Notes under the pieces: generated by a model | What the model was told of the DNA's origin: nothing | The model's database searches: none | What the model saw: only the letters and a program-made list of their open reading frames with translations | Shown here: positions 57,709 to 64,000 of the stretch, piece after piece | Position numbering within the stretch: the first letter of the stretch is position 1 | Layout of the letters: each line of letters starts with the position of its first letter | Position numbers and translations under genes: made by a program | Assembly: GCF_001514235.1 (NCBI RefSeq) | Contig: NZ_KQ948939.1 | Location: 115,825 to 179,824, forward strand | DNA: 64,000 nucleotides | Direction of reading: 5' to 3' | Source: Streptomyces caeruleatus | GTDB taxonomy: Bacteria; Actinomycetota; Actinomycetes; Streptomycetales; Streptomycetaceae

Positions 57709-57772
57709 CACCTCTTCTCTGCCGTTACCGACTTCCTAGAGTAGGGAGCGGCTACACACCGCGCATGGCACG

Positions 57773-57797
57773 GACGGGCTAGTTCTTGACGCCCGTC
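57773..57797 (-). terminator. Short hairpin after the lipoprotein gene
   Basis: gacgggc (57773-57779) pairs with gcccgtc (57791-57797) around an 11-base loop, just beyond the lipoprotein stop on the minus strand. Confidence 0.6.
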
Positions 57798-57820
57798 ACG
57801 CCCGCATACCCCGACCCTCA

Positions 57821-58663
57821 CTACTCGGCGATCTTCCCCGCGTAGATGTCGTCACCGTCCGGCAGCCGTACGTCGACGGGGGCCCCGAAGTCGTACAGCA
57901 GGGTCGTCGAGGCCACCGCGACGGCGTCCTTCTGCTGCCCGTTGACGAAGCTGAACCGATGCCGGACCTTCCGGATCCGCCCGTCGTCGTCGAGGTACAC
58001 GTCGAACGGGACCTCGTCCGTGGCGAACCCTTTCGCCGCCGCCGCAAGCGCATCCGAATTCCCGTCGGAGGCCTCCCGCGCGGCAACCCCGAGGTCAGCG
58101 GTCCCCCGGTAGTGCCGCACCGCCGTACCGGCGACGTCCGTCTCCCCCACATACGTCGCCGTCCGCGCCCCGCGCAGCACCTCGGCCGCGGCGTACGGAT
58201 CGGTGGCCCCGCCGGTGACCAGGTTCCCGTCCGACAGCGACCGCGTGTCGACCCGCACCCACTTGTCCGCGGGCACACCGGCACCGCGGTTCTTCATGAA
58301 CAACGCCCCCGGCGCGAGCAACTCCATGATCGGCCGCTGCGCGGTGGCGCCCGCCGGATCCTGCGGCAGCAGCACCTTCAGCCGCCCCCGCTGCTTCCGG
58401 AAGTCGTAGACACCCTCACCGCGAATGGTGACGCGCGTGCCACCCGTCGCCATCTCCATCGAGGTCCGCGCCTTGGAACTCCGGGCCCCGACCAGCGCGT
58501 CGGCGGCCCGCCGCACCACCCGCACGGCGTCCCCGTCCCGCGAGTCCCCCACGGCGGCACCGCTCTGAGCCACACACCCACTGCCCGCCAGACAGACACA
58601 CAGGACCCCCGCCGCAACGCCCGCTCCGCGCCTCTGCCTGTGCTGCTGCCGCCGCTTGGTCAT
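57821..58663 (-). CDS. LolA/LppX-like lipoprotein
   Basis: The product has 280 residues from the ATG at 58663. A basic signal and the lipobox LAGSGC make it a lipoprotein. The mature part is a strand-rich domain (TSMEMATGGTRVTIRGEGVY, KVLLPQDP, KWVRVDTRSL, VPFDVYLDDDGRIRKVRHRF) like LolA, LppX and LprG, which have a half-barrel for lipids. The segment YLDDDGRIRKVR is typical of this group. Ligand unknown. Confidence 0.83.
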   Translation of the reverse strand: MTKRRQQHRQRRGAGVAAGVLCVCLAGSGCVAQSGAAVGDSRDGDAVRVVRRAADALVGARSSKARTSMEMATGGTRVTIRGEGVYDFRKQRGRLKVLLPQDPAGATAQRPIMELLAPGALFMKNRGAGVPADKWVRVDTRSLSDGNLVTGGATDPYAAAEVLRGARTATYVGETDVAGTAVRHYRGTADLGVAAREASDGNSDALAAAAKGFATDEVPFDVYLDDDGRIRKVRHRFSFVNGQQKDAVAVASTTLLYDFGAPVDVRLPDGDDIYAGKIAE

Positions 58664-58789
58664 CGCCTGCCTACCCCCAGCCGGTACGTCCGTCACGGGC
58701 CCCCTGTCGTTCCGGTTAACGACGAGTAAGTGACCCCGTCACGCACACCGGGGGCGTCGCGTTTACTTGCCCTGGGTAACGTTGTCGAT

Positions 58790-58957
58790 GTGGCACAGCA
58801 GGACGGACCCAAACCGGACGACCCCGCGGAACACCGCACGACAACAGTGGAGAAAGGCCGCTTCTGCACAGCCCGCTGCACCTGCGGCTGGCACGGCCCG
58901 GCAAGACGCGCCCGCAGCCTGGCCCGGGCGGACGCGGAGGGCCACGCCGGGGACTGA
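58790..58957 (+). CDS. 55-aa protein with a CxxxCxCGWxG motif
   Basis: The GTG at 58790 lies seven bases after TAACGT, with no ribosome site, so it is probably leaderless. The product contains FCTARCTCGWHGPARRARSL, three closely spaced Cys residues, one His and many Arg, perhaps a small zinc-binding module. ARADAEGHAGD ends it. Function unknown. Confidence 0.65.
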   Translation: MAQQDGPKPDDPAEHRTTTVEKGRFCTARCTCGWHGPARRARSLARADAEGHAGD

Positions 58958-58964
58958 GCCACCC

Positions 58965-59223
58965 TTCCAGCCCGTCCGGCGTTTGCATTTTCAGCCCGTC
59001 CGGCGTTTGAGGACGAGCCGCACTTCCAGCCCGTCCGGCGTCCGAGGACGAGCCGCACTTCCAGCCCGTCCGGCGTCCGAGGACGAGCCGCATTTTCAGC
59101 CCGTCCGGCGTTTGAGGACGAGGCCCGAAGGGCCGACAGGGGGGTCTGGGGGCGCAGCCCCCAGCGGGGTCGAAGGGGCGGAGCCCCTTCAAGGGATGGG
59201 ACGGGTAGGGGCGGCGGGGGCGA
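58965..59223. repeat. Interspersed repeat with five tandem head units
   Basis: The head cagcccgtccggcg begins at 58968, 58992, 59027, 59062 and 59097, giving spacings of 24, 35, 35 and 35. The last copy continues into the full body (agggcc, ctgggggc-gca-gcccccag hairpin, aaggggcggagcccctt, gggatgggacgggtagggg). The other copies at 9429 and 55123 have one head each. The 357-base gap 58958-59314 is otherwise empty apart from the ribosome site of the next gene. Confidence 0.92.
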
Positions 59224-59314
59224 GACCCTCCCGGCCCGCACCGGAGGACCACCGCACCGTGGAACCCCGCCCCTCCCCACCCCGTCTCGTTCCACGAACC
59301 CCCCAGGAGGCGAC

Positions 59315-60901
59315 ATGGAACGGCGTACCTTCATCGGCGGCACCGCAGCAGCCCTAACCGCCCTGACGGCAACCGCCTGCAACGGCACCAAAGACACCAA
59401 CTCCGGCACGGGCACCGACACCGGCACCCGAACCCGCACCCGCACCCGCACCCGAACCACCGCCACCAGCAACACCGCCGCCTCCGCCCCAGCCAACTGG
59501 ACCGCCCTCGCCAAGGACCTCGACGGCCGCCTCATCCGCCCGGGCGACACCGACTGGAAGTCCGCCCGCCTGCTCTACAACACCCGCTTCGACACCCTGA
59601 AGCCCACCGCGGTCGCCTACGTCGCCCACCCCGACGACATCCGCACGACCCTCGCCTACGCCCGCGCCCACAACCTCCACGTAGCCATCCGCAACGGCGG
59701 CCACTCCTACGCCGGCTGGTCCTCCGGCAACAACCGCCTGATCATCGACGTCTCCAAGCTCAACCGCATCCGAGCCACCGGCAACACCGCCGTGGTCGGC
59801 GCAGGCTCCAAGCTCATCGACGTCTACCGGGCCCTCGCCGCCAAGGGCGTCACCATCCCCGCCGGCTCCTGCCCCAGCGTCGGCGTCTCCGGCCTCACCC
59901 TCGGCGGCGGCCACGGCGTCACCTCCCGCGCCTACGGCCTGACCTGCGACAGCCTCACCCAGGCCACCCTGATCACCTCCGACGGCAAGCAGCTCACCGC
60001 CGACGCCACCACCAACAAGGACCTCTTCTGGGCCCTGCGCGGCGCCGGCAACGGCAACTTCGGCGTCGTCACCGAGCTCCACTTCAAGACCCACCCCGCC
60101 CCTCAGGCCGTAACGGCGTACATGAGCTGGCCCTGGTCGAAGGCGGCCAAGCTGATCAAAGCGTGGCAGGAGTGGGGCCCGACCCAGCCCGACGAGATCT
60201 GGTCGGCCCTGAGCATCTCGAACCACGCGGGCGGCAACCCGACCATCACGGTCGCGGCCTTCTCGCTGGGCACCTACAACGAGCTCAAGAACGCGGTGGA
60301 CCGCCTGGCCGACCACCCCGGCGGCCCCGGCCCCGCGAGCAACGTCGCGATCAAGCGCCGCTCGTACGAGGAGTCGATGGAGCTGTACGCCGGCTGCTCG
60401 TCCTTCACCTCGGACGCCCAGTGTCACCTCCCCGGCTCCACCCCGGGCCGCTCCCCGCAGGGTGCGCTGAGCCGCGAGACGTACTCCGCGAAGTCGGACT
60501 TCTTCGACCGCAAGCTCTCACCGGCGGGCATCCAGACCCTGATGAGGCAGATGCAGTCGGTCCGCGGCGGCTCCGGCAGCGTCGCCCTCACGGCCCTCGG
60601 CGGAGCCGTCAACCGCGTCTCCCCCACCGCGACGGCCTTCGTGCACCGCCGCTCCCGCATGCTGGCCCAGTACATCGCCTCCTGGCGGGCCGGCACGTCC
60701 GGCTCCACGGCCCAGTCCTGGCTGACGTCGGCCCACGACGCGATGCGTCCGTACGCCTCGGGCGCCGCCTACCAGAACTACACCGACCCGACGCTGAAGG
60801 ACTGGCGCAAGGCGTACTACGGGGACGCGGCGACGCGCCTGACGAAGCTGAAGAAGCAGTACGACCCGGAGGGTTTCTTCACATACCCGCAGGCGCTGTA
60901 G
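59315..60901 (+). CDS. BBE-type FAD-linked oxidoreductase, exported
   Basis: The product has 528 residues from the ATG at 59315, after AGGAGG. The leader ERRTFIGGTAAALTALTATA, C reads as a twin-Arg signal ending in a lipobox-like LTATAC. Residues 31-50 are an (Arg-Thr)n run from a short DNA repeat. The PCMH FAD domain has RNGGHSYAG (His130) and AGSCPSVGVSG (Cys186), the pair used for bicovalent FAD attachment; the BBE C-terminal motif is YQNYTDPTLKDWRKAYYGDA. Such enzymes oxidise sugars or secondary metabolites with oxygen. Substrate unknown. Confidence 0.92.
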   Translation: MERRTFIGGTAAALTALTATACNGTKDTNSGTGTDTGTRTRTRTRTRTTATSNTAASAPANWTALAKDLDGRLIRPGDTDWKSARLLYNTRFDTLKPTAVAYVAHPDDIRTTLAYARAHNLHVAIRNGGHSYAGWSSGNNRLIIDVSKLNRIRATGNTAVVGAGSKLIDVYRALAAKGVTIPAGSCPSVGVSGLTLGGGHGVTSRAYGLTCDSLTQATLITSDGKQLTADATTNKDLFWALRGAGNGNFGVVTELHFKTHPAPQAVTAYMSWPWSKAAKLIKAWQEWGPTQPDEIWSALSISNHAGGNPTITVAAFSLGTYNELKNAVDRLADHPGGPGPASNVAIKRRSYEESMELYAGCSSFTSDAQCHLPGSTPGRSPQGALSRETYSAKSDFFDRKLSPAGIQTLMRQMQSVRGGSGSVALTALGGAVNRVSPTATAFVHRRSRMLAQYIASWRAGTSGSTAQSWLTSAHDAMRPYASGAAYQNYTDPTLKDWRKAYYGDAATRLTKLKKQYDPEGFFTYPQAL

Positions 60902-60924
60902 CCCCCACGGCTCTCTGCTCTCAG

Positions 60925-61635
60925 CTAGGCCGCGAGGTCTCTTTCCTCAGCCCCCGCGGCCTCTTTCCGGGCCCCAGGGATCACGGCCTTCTGGCCGCCC
61001 GCGCGGGAGCCGCCCCGCGCTTTGATCAGCCACCCGCCCCTGGGCGACCGCTCGATGGCGGACATCACGGGCGTCAGCAGGGCCATGGCCAGCGGCGACA
61101 GCAGCAGGGCGACAGCGGTGCCGAGCGCGAACCCGCCGACGACGTCGGTCGGATAGTGCACGCCCATGTAGACCCGGCAGAACCCGCCGAGCAGCGCGAG
61201 CCCGATCCCGACCAGCCCGAACTTACGGTTGGCGACGAACAGCCCGACGCCGAGGGCCATGACGATCGTCGCGTGGTCGCTCACGAAGGAGTAGTCGGTC
61301 TTGCCGCTCACCAGGACCTCCAGCCCCTGGTGAGCGAGGAACGGCCGGGGCCGCTCGACGAACCCGCGGATCGGCACGTTCACCAGGACCGCGATCCCGG
61401 CGGCCAGCGGCGCCCACACCAGCGCGGCGACGGACGACGCGGCGTCCTCGTCGCCACGACGACGCACGGACCACCAGCACCACACGACCAGCAGCACCAG
61501 GGCGAGCACGATCCCGTACTCACCGACGTACTCCATGACCCGGTCGAACCAGTGCGGGGCGTCCTTGGCCAGGCCATTGATGTCGAAGAGCAGGTCGACG
61601 TCGGGGTTCGACCCGGAATCTGCGAGTCCAGCCAT
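60925..61635 (-). CDS. PAP2-family membrane phosphatase
   Basis: The product has 236 residues from the ATG at 61635 (ribosome site GAAGGGG is distant). Five to six helices carry the PAP2 signature: FVERPRPF, YSFVSDHATI (PSGH-like, with Asp for Gly) and CRVYMGVHYPTDVVGG, which give the catalytic His pair. Relatives such as BcrC dephosphorylate undecaprenyl pyrophosphate outside the membrane, giving bacitracin tolerance; phosphatidate phosphatase activity is also possible. Convergent with the oxidoreductase gene, 23 bases apart. Confidence 0.88.
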   Translation of the reverse strand: MAGLADSGSNPDVDLLFDINGLAKDAPHWFDRVMEYVGEYGIVLALVLLVVWCWWSVRRRGDEDAASSVAALVWAPLAAGIAVLVNVPIRGFVERPRPFLAHQGLEVLVSGKTDYSFVSDHATIVMALGVGLFVANRKFGLVGIGLALLGGFCRVYMGVHYPTDVVGGFALGTAVALLLSPLAMALLTPVMSAIERSPRGGWLIKARGGSRAGGQKAVIPGARKEAAGAEERDLAA

Positions 61636-61836
61636 AGTGCCGCGGCCCCTTCGTCGTCTCTTAGCTCGGCGCAACTTGCGTACGCCGTTCCGCCCACCCC
61701 CGTGGTTGTAGATCCGGCTACGACACCAGGAACGCACGGCCCCTGTTGATACGTTCCACACTCCACTGAATGATCACTCAGACGTTATCGAAGAGAGACC
61801 CATCACCGCAGCTCAGGGGGTGGGTTCACGCTCCGT

Positions 61837-62838
61837 CTACACGGTCGTGGGCAGCGCTTTCGCGCCATCCTCGGTCACCCGGGTGGCTCCGAAGTAGTCC
61901 GGGGTGTCGATCGGGTCGAACCGGATCACAGCACCCGTTCTCGGCGCGTCGATCATGTACCCGCCACCCACATAAATCCCGACATGCCGGATGGCCCGCG
62001 AGTTGGTGAGGTCGTCCGAGAAGAACACCAGATCCCCCGGCAACAACTCGTCCCTGTCCGGATGCGGCCCCGCGTTGTACTGATCGTTGGCCACCCGCGG
62101 CAACGAGATCCCCACCGTCTCGTACGCGGCCTGAGTCAACCCCGAACAGTCGAACCGCCCACCGTCCGCAGCACTGCCCTCCCCACCCCAGAGGTAGGGC
62201 GTACCCAGCTTCTTCTGGGCGTAGTAGATGGCGGCGGCGGCTTGTTTGGAGGGGTCGACGCGGCTGACCGGCGCGGCGAAGCTCTGCTCCAGAGTCGTGA
62301 TCGTCTTCACGTAGTTCTGGGTTTCCTTGTACGGCGGCACACCCCCGTACTTGATGACCGCGTACGCCCCGGCGTTGTAGGACGCGAGCATGTTCTTCGT
62401 CGCGTCGCCGGGTACGTCCTTCACATAGGAGGCGAGTTTGCAGTCGTACGACGCGGCCGACGGAATCGCGTCCTTCGGGTCCCATACGTCGCGGTCGCCG
62501 TCCCCGTCACCGTCGAGCCCGTGCGTGGCCCACGTCCCCGGGATGAACTGCGCGATGCCCTGCGCCGCCGCCGGGCTCTGGGCCTTCGGGTTGAACCCGC
62601 TCTCCTGGTATAGCTGGGCGGCGAGCAGCGCGGGGTTGATGGCGGGACACAGGGTGCCCCACTTCTGCACGAGTGCCGAGTAGGCCGCCGGCACGGCCCC
62701 CTTGGCCAGCGACCTGGACGCTCCTCCCACACCGCCGGCGAGGTTTCCGGCGACCATGTAAACCCCGACGACGAGCAGCATCACGAAGCTGAGCCCCGCC
62801 GCGACAGCGGCACCCGCCACGATCCACGCCTTACGCAC
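61837..62838 (-). CDS. Bifunctional lytic transglycosylase-like / NlpC/P60 cell-wall hydrolase
   Basis: The product has 333 residues from a GTG at 62838 (TTG 62844 possible). One membrane anchor (AWIVAGAAVAAGLSFVMLLV) is followed by a lysozyme-like domain at about 50-190 with catalytic Glu in LAAQLYQESGFNPKAQSPAA and AQFIPGTWATHG, and an NlpC/P60 domain at about 205-335 with Cys in GGRFDCSGLTQAAYE and His in RHVGIYVGGGYMIDA. It would cut both glycan strands and peptide stems of peptidoglycan. Similar two-domain enzymes also occur in conjugation systems, but none of those genes is near. Confidence 0.92.
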   Translation of the reverse strand: MRKAWIVAGAAVAAGLSFVMLLVVGVYMVAGNLAGGVGGASRSLAKGAVPAAYSALVQKWGTLCPAINPALLAAQLYQESGFNPKAQSPAAAQGIAQFIPGTWATHGLDGDGDGDRDVWDPKDAIPSAASYDCKLASYVKDVPGDATKNMLASYNAGAYAVIKYGGVPPYKETQNYVKTITTLEQSFAAPVSRVDPSKQAAAAIYYAQKKLGTPYLWGGEGSAADGGRFDCSGLTQAAYETVGISLPRVANDQYNAGPHPDRDELLPGDLVFFSDDLTNSRAIRHVGIYVGGGYMIDAPRTGAVIRFDPIDTPDYFGATRVTEDGAKALPTTV

Positions 62839-62880
62839 CGTCAACCGCCCCTCGCCTGACAGGAGTCCGCTCGCGCCAGT

Positions 62881-64000
62881 TTAGGAGCTTCCCACGTGGA
62901 AGCCATCGCAACCGATGCTCTCGTAATCCGTCGGACTGCCGTTGACGTGGTAGAAGACGACCGTCCAGTCACCCGGGTCGTTGGTGACGGGAATGGCCTC
63001 GTAGGTGTCGCCGTCCGCCGAGTGCCCCTGGAAGTCGTCGGGGTACACCAGGTCGACGAACCCGCCGTCCTTCCAGCGCTTGAAGATGTCCTGCGGCTTG
63101 CTGGTGTAGCCGACGCCCAGGTTCGGGGACTTGTTCGGCGTGCCCGTGTCCAGATCGATGTCGTGCGGCGACTTCACACCGACCGAGACGTAATAGGGAT
63201 CGGGCTTCTCGGTCTGCGCGTCCGCGTACTTGAAGCGGAAGGAGATCTTCGCCCGCTGCCGGACGTTCCCGCCGTCGACGTCATCGGCGTCGACCGCGCT
63301 GTACTGAAGCTCCAACGGCGCGCTGACCGCACCGACCTGCCTGCACTCGCCGTGCCCCGCCGCCGCCTGGGACGGGTCCTCGGAGAGGGTCCAGTTGTCG
63401 ACGGATCTCCTGTTGTTCACGATATGGTCCGGGACTTTCACCGACGCGGACGTGTCTTTCCCGGACGGTGACGACGAAGCCGACGACGACCCGCCGCCCT
63501 GTGCCCGCGACCCGCCGTCCTCCTCTCCCTGCCCGTCCAGCATCCGCAGGGTCACAGCGGACGCCGTCCCCACCACGACCGCGACGGCGAGGGCCACGAT
63601 CCACGGCGTACGACGCGATCGGCCGCTCTCCGGCACGGCCGTCGGCGCCGAAGGGGCGAGCGTCGGTACGTACGCCGGGACGGCCGTCGGCACATAACCG
63701 GGCCCCGCGGTCGGCGGATACGCCGGCGGGGTCGGCGCCCCGTGCCCCGGCGGCACCAGCCCCGCCGCCACGGCCGCCCCGAGGTCCTGGGGCACGGCCT
63801 CGGCATCGCCGCTGAGCCGCCCGTAGAACGGGTCCTCGGCCAGCGCGGAGGACACCGCGCAGCGGGCGACGACCGCGTCGAGCCCAGGCCGCTGGACAGG
63901 GTCCTTTGCCACGCACTCCCTTATCAGCGCGGCCAGTTCGGGAACGACACCCTCGACGTCGATGTCCTCGTGCACCACGCGATACGACACCGCGTGCGTG
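62881..64000 (-). CDS. Ser/Thr protein kinase, C-terminal part (runs off the window)
   Basis: The frame stays open to the window edge; the visible 373 residues start in the kinase C-lobe (SYRVVHEDIDVEGVVPELAA, LIRECVAKDPVQRPGLD). Then come a Pro/Ala/Val-rich linker, one membrane helix (TPWIVALAVAVVVGTASAVT) and an extracellular domain of about 230 residues (VDNWTLSEDPSQAAAGHGEC). This is the layout of Hanks-type PknB-like receptors, but the outside domain is not a PASTA domain and I do not recognise it. The catalytic part lies beyond the window. Confidence 0.88.
   Translation of the reverse strand, partial: THAVSYRVVHEDIDVEGVVPELAALIRECVAKDPVQRPGLDAVVARCAVSSALAEDPFYGRLSGDAEAVPQDLGAAVAAGLVPPGHGAPTPPAYPPTAGPGYVPTAVPAYVPTLAPSAPTAVPESGRSRRTPWIVALAVAVVVGTASAVTLRMLDGQGEEDGGSRAQGGGSSSASSSPSGKDTSASVKVPDHIVNNRRSVDNWTLSEDPSQAAAGHGECRQVGAVSAPLELQYSAVDADDVDGGNVRQRAKISFRFKYADAQTEKPDPYYVSVGVKSPHDIDLDTGTPNKSPNLGVGYTSKPQDIFKRWKDGGFVDLVYPDDFQGHSADGDTYEAIPVTNDPGDWTVVFYHVNGSPTDYESIGCDGFHVGSS

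Overview
The window is a high-GC actinobacterial chromosome segment, almost certainly from Streptomyces. It carries genes recognisable as RsiG, Nur, GlnR, mycothiol synthase (MshD), PstSCAB, Ppk and a CsoR, plus XRE/DUF397 modules, many 4-bp start/stop overlaps and the interspersed repeats typical of the genus. From memory, the core gene order follows, inverted, the S. coelicolor segment from about SCO4136 (csoR) to SCO4185. That is recollection, not a search.

Layout. 1-6.2 kb: the anti-sigma factor gene rsiG, dtd, folate-binding ygfZ, nickel regulator nur, a nitrobindin-like gene, a 32-aa membrane peptide, and three related membrane-anchored proteins in one overlapping operon. 6.2-13 kb: a DsrE protein, DUF3099, a sulfurtransferase pair (sseA plus DUF1416) behind a cysteine-containing leader peptide, a DUF2993 protein, a Pro/Gln-rich membrane protein with a MoaD/ThiS-like protein, a hydrolase and the nitrogen regulator glnR. 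13-21.4 kb: a LacI regulator, an HtrA-like protease with its own two-component system, an XRE-DUF397-DUF397 module and small accessory genes. 21.6-33.5 kb: a pectate lyase-pectin methylesterase fusion, a lipoprotein/ABC export operon, a secreted beta-carbonic anhydrase, a PIN/RHH toxin-antitoxin pair, a wrecked ABC exporter and a second DUF2993 protein. 33.6-40.6 kb: a secreted 5'-nucleotidase, mshD, and a GntR/ABC operon behind a perfect 22-bp palindrome.

40.9-57.5 kb is a phosphate and polyphosphate block: ppk, a CHAD protein, pstSCAB behind a PhoP-type direct-repeat box, and pit with its DUF47 partner. A Nudix gene between the CHAD gene and pstS is split by an insertion of about 5.0 kb (about 44923-49944). 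The insertion encodes a large serine integrase, a decayed RepSA-type replication gene, small proteins, a secreted protein and a Nudix hydrolase of the same family as the gene it breaks. It looks like a degraded actinomycete integrative element, and its Nudix gene may be an immunity factor like Pif of pSAM2. After csoR the window ends with lipoproteins, a bicovalent-FAD oxidoreductase, a PAP2 phosphatase, a lysozyme-like/NlpC hydrolase and the C-terminal part of a Ser/Thr kinase running off the edge.

How the genes work together: GlnR, the PhoP-type box, Nur and CsoR place nitrogen, phosphate, nickel and copper control here, RsiG adds developmental control through c-di-GMP, and ppk/CHAD/pst/pit/5'-nucleotidase form a phosphate acquisition and storage set. 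No rRNA, tRNA or CRISPR array was seen. Several genes appear leaderless, with a -10 hexamer 6-8 bases before the start codon.
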